From positions 1 to 53,595 of the forward strand of contig ONQT01000027.1 of assembly GCA_900320045.1 (NCBI GenBank): 53,595 nucleotides of DNA, written 5' to 3'. The notes beneath the pieces are model-generated. The model saw nothing but the letters and a program-made list of their open reading frames with translations, did no database searches and had not been told where the DNA came from. The DNA comes from an uncultured Prevotellaceae bacterium. Its GTDB lineage: Bacteria > Bacteroidota > Bacteroidia > Bacteroidales > Bacteroidaceae. The position numbers and the translations under genes are program-made. This document shows, one piece after another, positions 51,409 through 53,595 of this stretch. Position 1 is the stretch's first letter; the number at the start of each line of letters is the position of its first letter.

Positions 51409-53419
51409 CGGCGAGAGCGTCAATTTTGCCGTATCCTGCTTGCACCTTGTTGTGCGAGGGAATCTTGTCGACATTGGTGGTCCAGTCATCATTTTTGCTC
51501 GTTGTCTTTAGTATTTCCACTACCTGCTTTGTGGTTAAATCGGGTTTGGCCTGCAGCCAGAGTGCAATGATGCCGGCGACATGTGGAGATGACATCGAGG
51601 TACCGGCATTCATGCCATACCAGTTCAGACGACCATTCTTCTCAATTTTTCCCGTGACGCTGTAGATGTTGCTACTCTGAGGATCGATTTCACTACCTCC
51701 ATTTCTGAATGTCGAACTGTCGTATAGATTGAATGCAGAAATCAAACCTTGTCCGGGGGCGATGACTGTGGGACGGTTCGTACCATTGTCGTCCACGCAG
51801 AACGACGAGAAGTCGGCAATTTCGCCAACGACCTGATCCTTTCCCGTGATTTTTGACTTGCCGAAGTCTCTGTCCTGGCCATTGGAGTCTTTCCATTTAT
51901 CCGTTGTCGTGTAGGCACCAACACTGATGACAGCATCGTCGCAGGCATCGGCATTGAAGGCCATAAGTGGTGTGCCGTCCGTGTAGCCCTTATCCTTTAG
52001 CTTTTCGGGAATGTAGAAATTCCACTCCTTAGTCTCGGTATTGCTGCGGATAATCTTGATAGTCCTTCCTTCGGTACCCTTGACGAACAAGGCTAAACGC
52101 TGGTTCTTGTTCTTGAGCATAAAGGTATTTATTTCGCTCATGTAATGTGCTTTCACCTCTTGTCCCTTACTGTTGACGACATCGAGGTCATCGAACGAGG
52201 GAAGATCGGTACTATTGCCCGACTCGTCAGTAATCTGTTGGGCAGCATCATACACCTGACCCGTTTCGATGTCCACGACTTTCAGTTGATACTCGACAGC
52301 TTTGCCGTCATCAGCATACATATATATAAACGGCATGACGTAGAGAGGCAGTTCCTGATCCGTGGGATTATTGTTGGCGCCTAATACAGTCTTCAGACTC
52401 CATCCGTCAGCATCAGCCTTGCCGAGTTTGGCAATGACGGACATTTTGTTCGCAGCGTCATTGCCTGCCGACATGACAACGATGTGACCTGCTTTCTTGC
52501 CATCATCAGTATATTTCTTGATGGCCTTACACACCAGGGAACTACCGTCGTGCATATTGGTGGTGGTTCCCATGCTGATATTGATGACGCAGGGCTTATG
52601 GTTATCGTCGGCATACTTGAAGATGCGCTCTATAGCGTCACAAGTGTTGTCGTCCAAACCGCCCTTGTTTCTGCCGGCGAGAATGATGTCGGCCTCGGTA
52701 GCAACACCCTGCATGGTATTACCCAACTCGCTGCCGACAGCTGTGGCTGCCGTATGTGTGCCGTGAGACTCTTCATTATAATCGGTTGTGAGACTCTTAA
52801 TTTCCGCATCGTTAGTATATATTTTTGCTCCATCCAAGAAAGGGTCATATTGTAATACCATCTTCACACGGCTGTTACCCTGAGCATCGTAAAAGGCGGC
52901 GTGATTGTAGTCTATTCCCCTGTCGATAATGCCCACCACGACCCCCTTGCCGGTATAGGCATGCGGCAGTCCGGCGGCTGTGGCTTTTTGAGCGTCATTG
53001 ACCGTTGAAGCCCCAGACGACGCAGCGGCAGCATGATTGAACAGCCGGCTGCTGGTCATGGGATTGACGATGATAATCTCGTCGATGGACTCAAATACAT
53101 CAAACTTCCCGACGGGAACGCTCATGCTGACCATGTTGTCGATGACTCTCTTGACTACAATGCCATTTGCCTCAAGCTTTTCTACAGGACACTCGGCACC
53201 CTGTCTGAGGTATCCTATAACGGGTACTGACTTGATGCTGCCATCGGTATTGAAACTGACCCCGAAGCGCTCATTCAGCGCCTTTTGATTAACACTCATC
53301 CCTTGTACACGACGTGTGTTTGTTTGTTCAATCAGACGTGTCAGTTGCTGGTTCACTTTCTGAGCCTGCATGGAGAGTGCGCAGACAGCACTTGCCATCA
53401 ATATTACGATTCTTTTCAT
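51392..53419 (-). CDS. Secreted S8 serine protease with frameshifted tail
   Basis: Exported protease of 675 residues, a paralogue of the one at 2106. The signal peptide ends SMQAQ (about residue 20). The triad is complete: D166 in GIIDRGIDYNHAAF, H219 in SHGTHTAATAVG and S608 in AGTSMSSPHVAG. After GKIDALAG the frame runs into RSRL and a stop, whereas paralogues continue about 29 residues and then the sorting tail; that tail is still encoded just downstream in another frame. The catalytic domain should be intact but surface sorting is probably lost. It lies between a third paralogue upstream and the TlpA-like gene. Confidence 0.92.
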   Translation of the reverse strand: MKRIVILMASAVCALSMQAQKVNQQLTRLIEQTNTRRVQGMSVNQKALNERFGVSFNTDGSIKSVPVIGYLRQGAECPVEKLEANGIVVKRVIDNMVSMSVPVGKFDVFESIDEIIIVNPMTSSRLFNHAAAASSGASTVNDAQKATAAGLPHAYTGKGVVVGIIDRGIDYNHAAFYDAQGNSRVKMVLQYDPFLDGAKIYTNDAEIKSLTTDYNEESHGTHTAATAVGSELGNTMQGVATEADIILAGRNKGGLDDNTCDAIERIFKYADDNHKPCVINISMGTTTNMHDGSSLVCKAIKKYTDDGKKAGHIVVMSAGNDAANKMSVIAKLGKADADGWSLKTVLGANNNPTDQELPLYVMPFIYMYADDGKAVEYQLKVVDIETGQVYDAAQQITDESGNSTDLPSFDDLDVVNSKGQEVKAHYMSEINTFMLKNKNQRLALFVKGTEGRTIKIIRSNTETKEWNFYIPEKLKDKGYTDGTPLMAFNADACDDAVISVGAYTTTDKWKDSNGQDRDFGKSKITGKDQVVGEIADFSSFCVDDNGTNRPTVIAPGQGLISAFNLYDSSTFRNGGSEIDPQSSNIYSVTGKIEKNGRLNWYGMNAGTSMSSPHVAGIIALWLQAKPDLTTKQVVEILKTTSKNDDWTTNVDKIPSHNKVQAGYGKIDALAGRSRL

Positions 53420-53439
53420 ATCTTAACTTTTTTAACTTC

Positions 53440-53595
53440 TTATTTGTTCAGATACTTCTTTCCCTTATAGATGACAAAGCCTCTGTGGTTCTTGTTCACC
53501 TGCTGGCCCATCATGTTATAGACGGGAGCGTCGACGCTGTACATCGTGGCAGGGGTAGCCTGTCGCTGGCCGTCCATGGTGACAACGTCGATGGC
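53440..53595 (-). CDS. Partial S8 protease paralogue (C-terminal end only)
   Basis: The window ends inside this gene; only the last 51 codons are visible. They encode ATPATMYSVDAPVYNMMGQQ, then NKNHRGFVIYKGKKYLNK, almost identical to the tail of the protease at 2106, also at DNA level. This implies a third family member directly upstream of the copy at 51392, with about 20 bases between stop and next start. Confidence 0.8.
   Translation of the reverse strand, partial: AIDVVTMDGQRQATPATMYSVDAPVYNMMGQQVNKNHRGFVIYKGKKYLNK

Noticed and set aside
1-53595. CRISPR array, tRNA, rRNA or phage integration site
   Set aside because: No repeat-spacer pattern, no cloverleaf-forming sequence and no integrase or phage structural gene was seen.

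Overview
The window looks like a chromosome segment of a gut or rumen Prevotella-type member of the Bacteroidota. Supporting signs are a SusC/SusD pair, promoters of the form TTG-(about 20 nt)-TAnnTTTG, very few Shine-Dalgarno sites, and exoproteins ending in short type IX secretion-like tails (a YNxxGQxV segment, then a Gly-rich turn and a Lys-rich end). No rRNA, tRNA, CRISPR array or intact transposase was seen.

Layout. 1-776: no gene; AT-rich and GC-rich repeats. 777-9701: a rhamnose dissimilation set (lactaldehyde reductase, rhamnulokinase, an AraA/FucI-fold isomerase, a sugar-porter MFS protein and rhamnulose-1-phosphate aldolase) with a secreted S8 protease in front. 9790-17358: a leftward run with a NodB-type deacetylase, a DUF2723/GT117 membrane protein, a YqaA protein, an unidentified membrane protein, purD and a lipoprotein. 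18033-24859: miaA, a diacylglycerol-kinase-like gene, then a three-gene glycogen/alpha-glucan set (debranching enzyme, GT4, GH57). 24938-49461: a large beta-glucan utilisation locus (GH3; a membrane-bound sensor/AraC regulator; three GH5; GH94 phosphorylase; GPH symporter; two modular exoproteins; a 53-residue small protein; SusC; SusD; a SusE-like lipoprotein; a second GH3). 49468-53595: leftward ROK-family protein, TlpA-like thioredoxin, and two S8 proteases related to the one at 2106 (the last cut by the window end).

The beta-glucan locus reads as one system. Surface GH5 enzymes and the SusCD/SusE-like complex would capture and cut a beta-1,4-containing glucan. GH3 enzymes and the GPH symporter would handle oligosaccharides, and cytosolic GH94 would cleave cellobiose-like disaccharides with phosphate. 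The regulator has the propeller sensor, membrane helix and AraC DNA-binding domain of a hybrid two-component system but no kinase or receiver domain. Three promoters of the locus (before 30182, 36733 and 40859) carry the same element: three related 14-bp repeats spaced 22 and 35 bp apart, 38-39 bp before the -7 box. This is the best candidate here for an undescribed regulatory system.

The second strong signal is a class of short tandem arrays with 7-bp (sometimes 8-bp) period and a different unit at each site. Many sit flush against stop or start codons in operon spacers. At least four lie in frame inside genes (miaA, GH94, and twice in the DUF2723 gene), where they add short hydrophilic peptides. 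Two further 8-bp arrays occur as inverted pairs around AT-rich cores.
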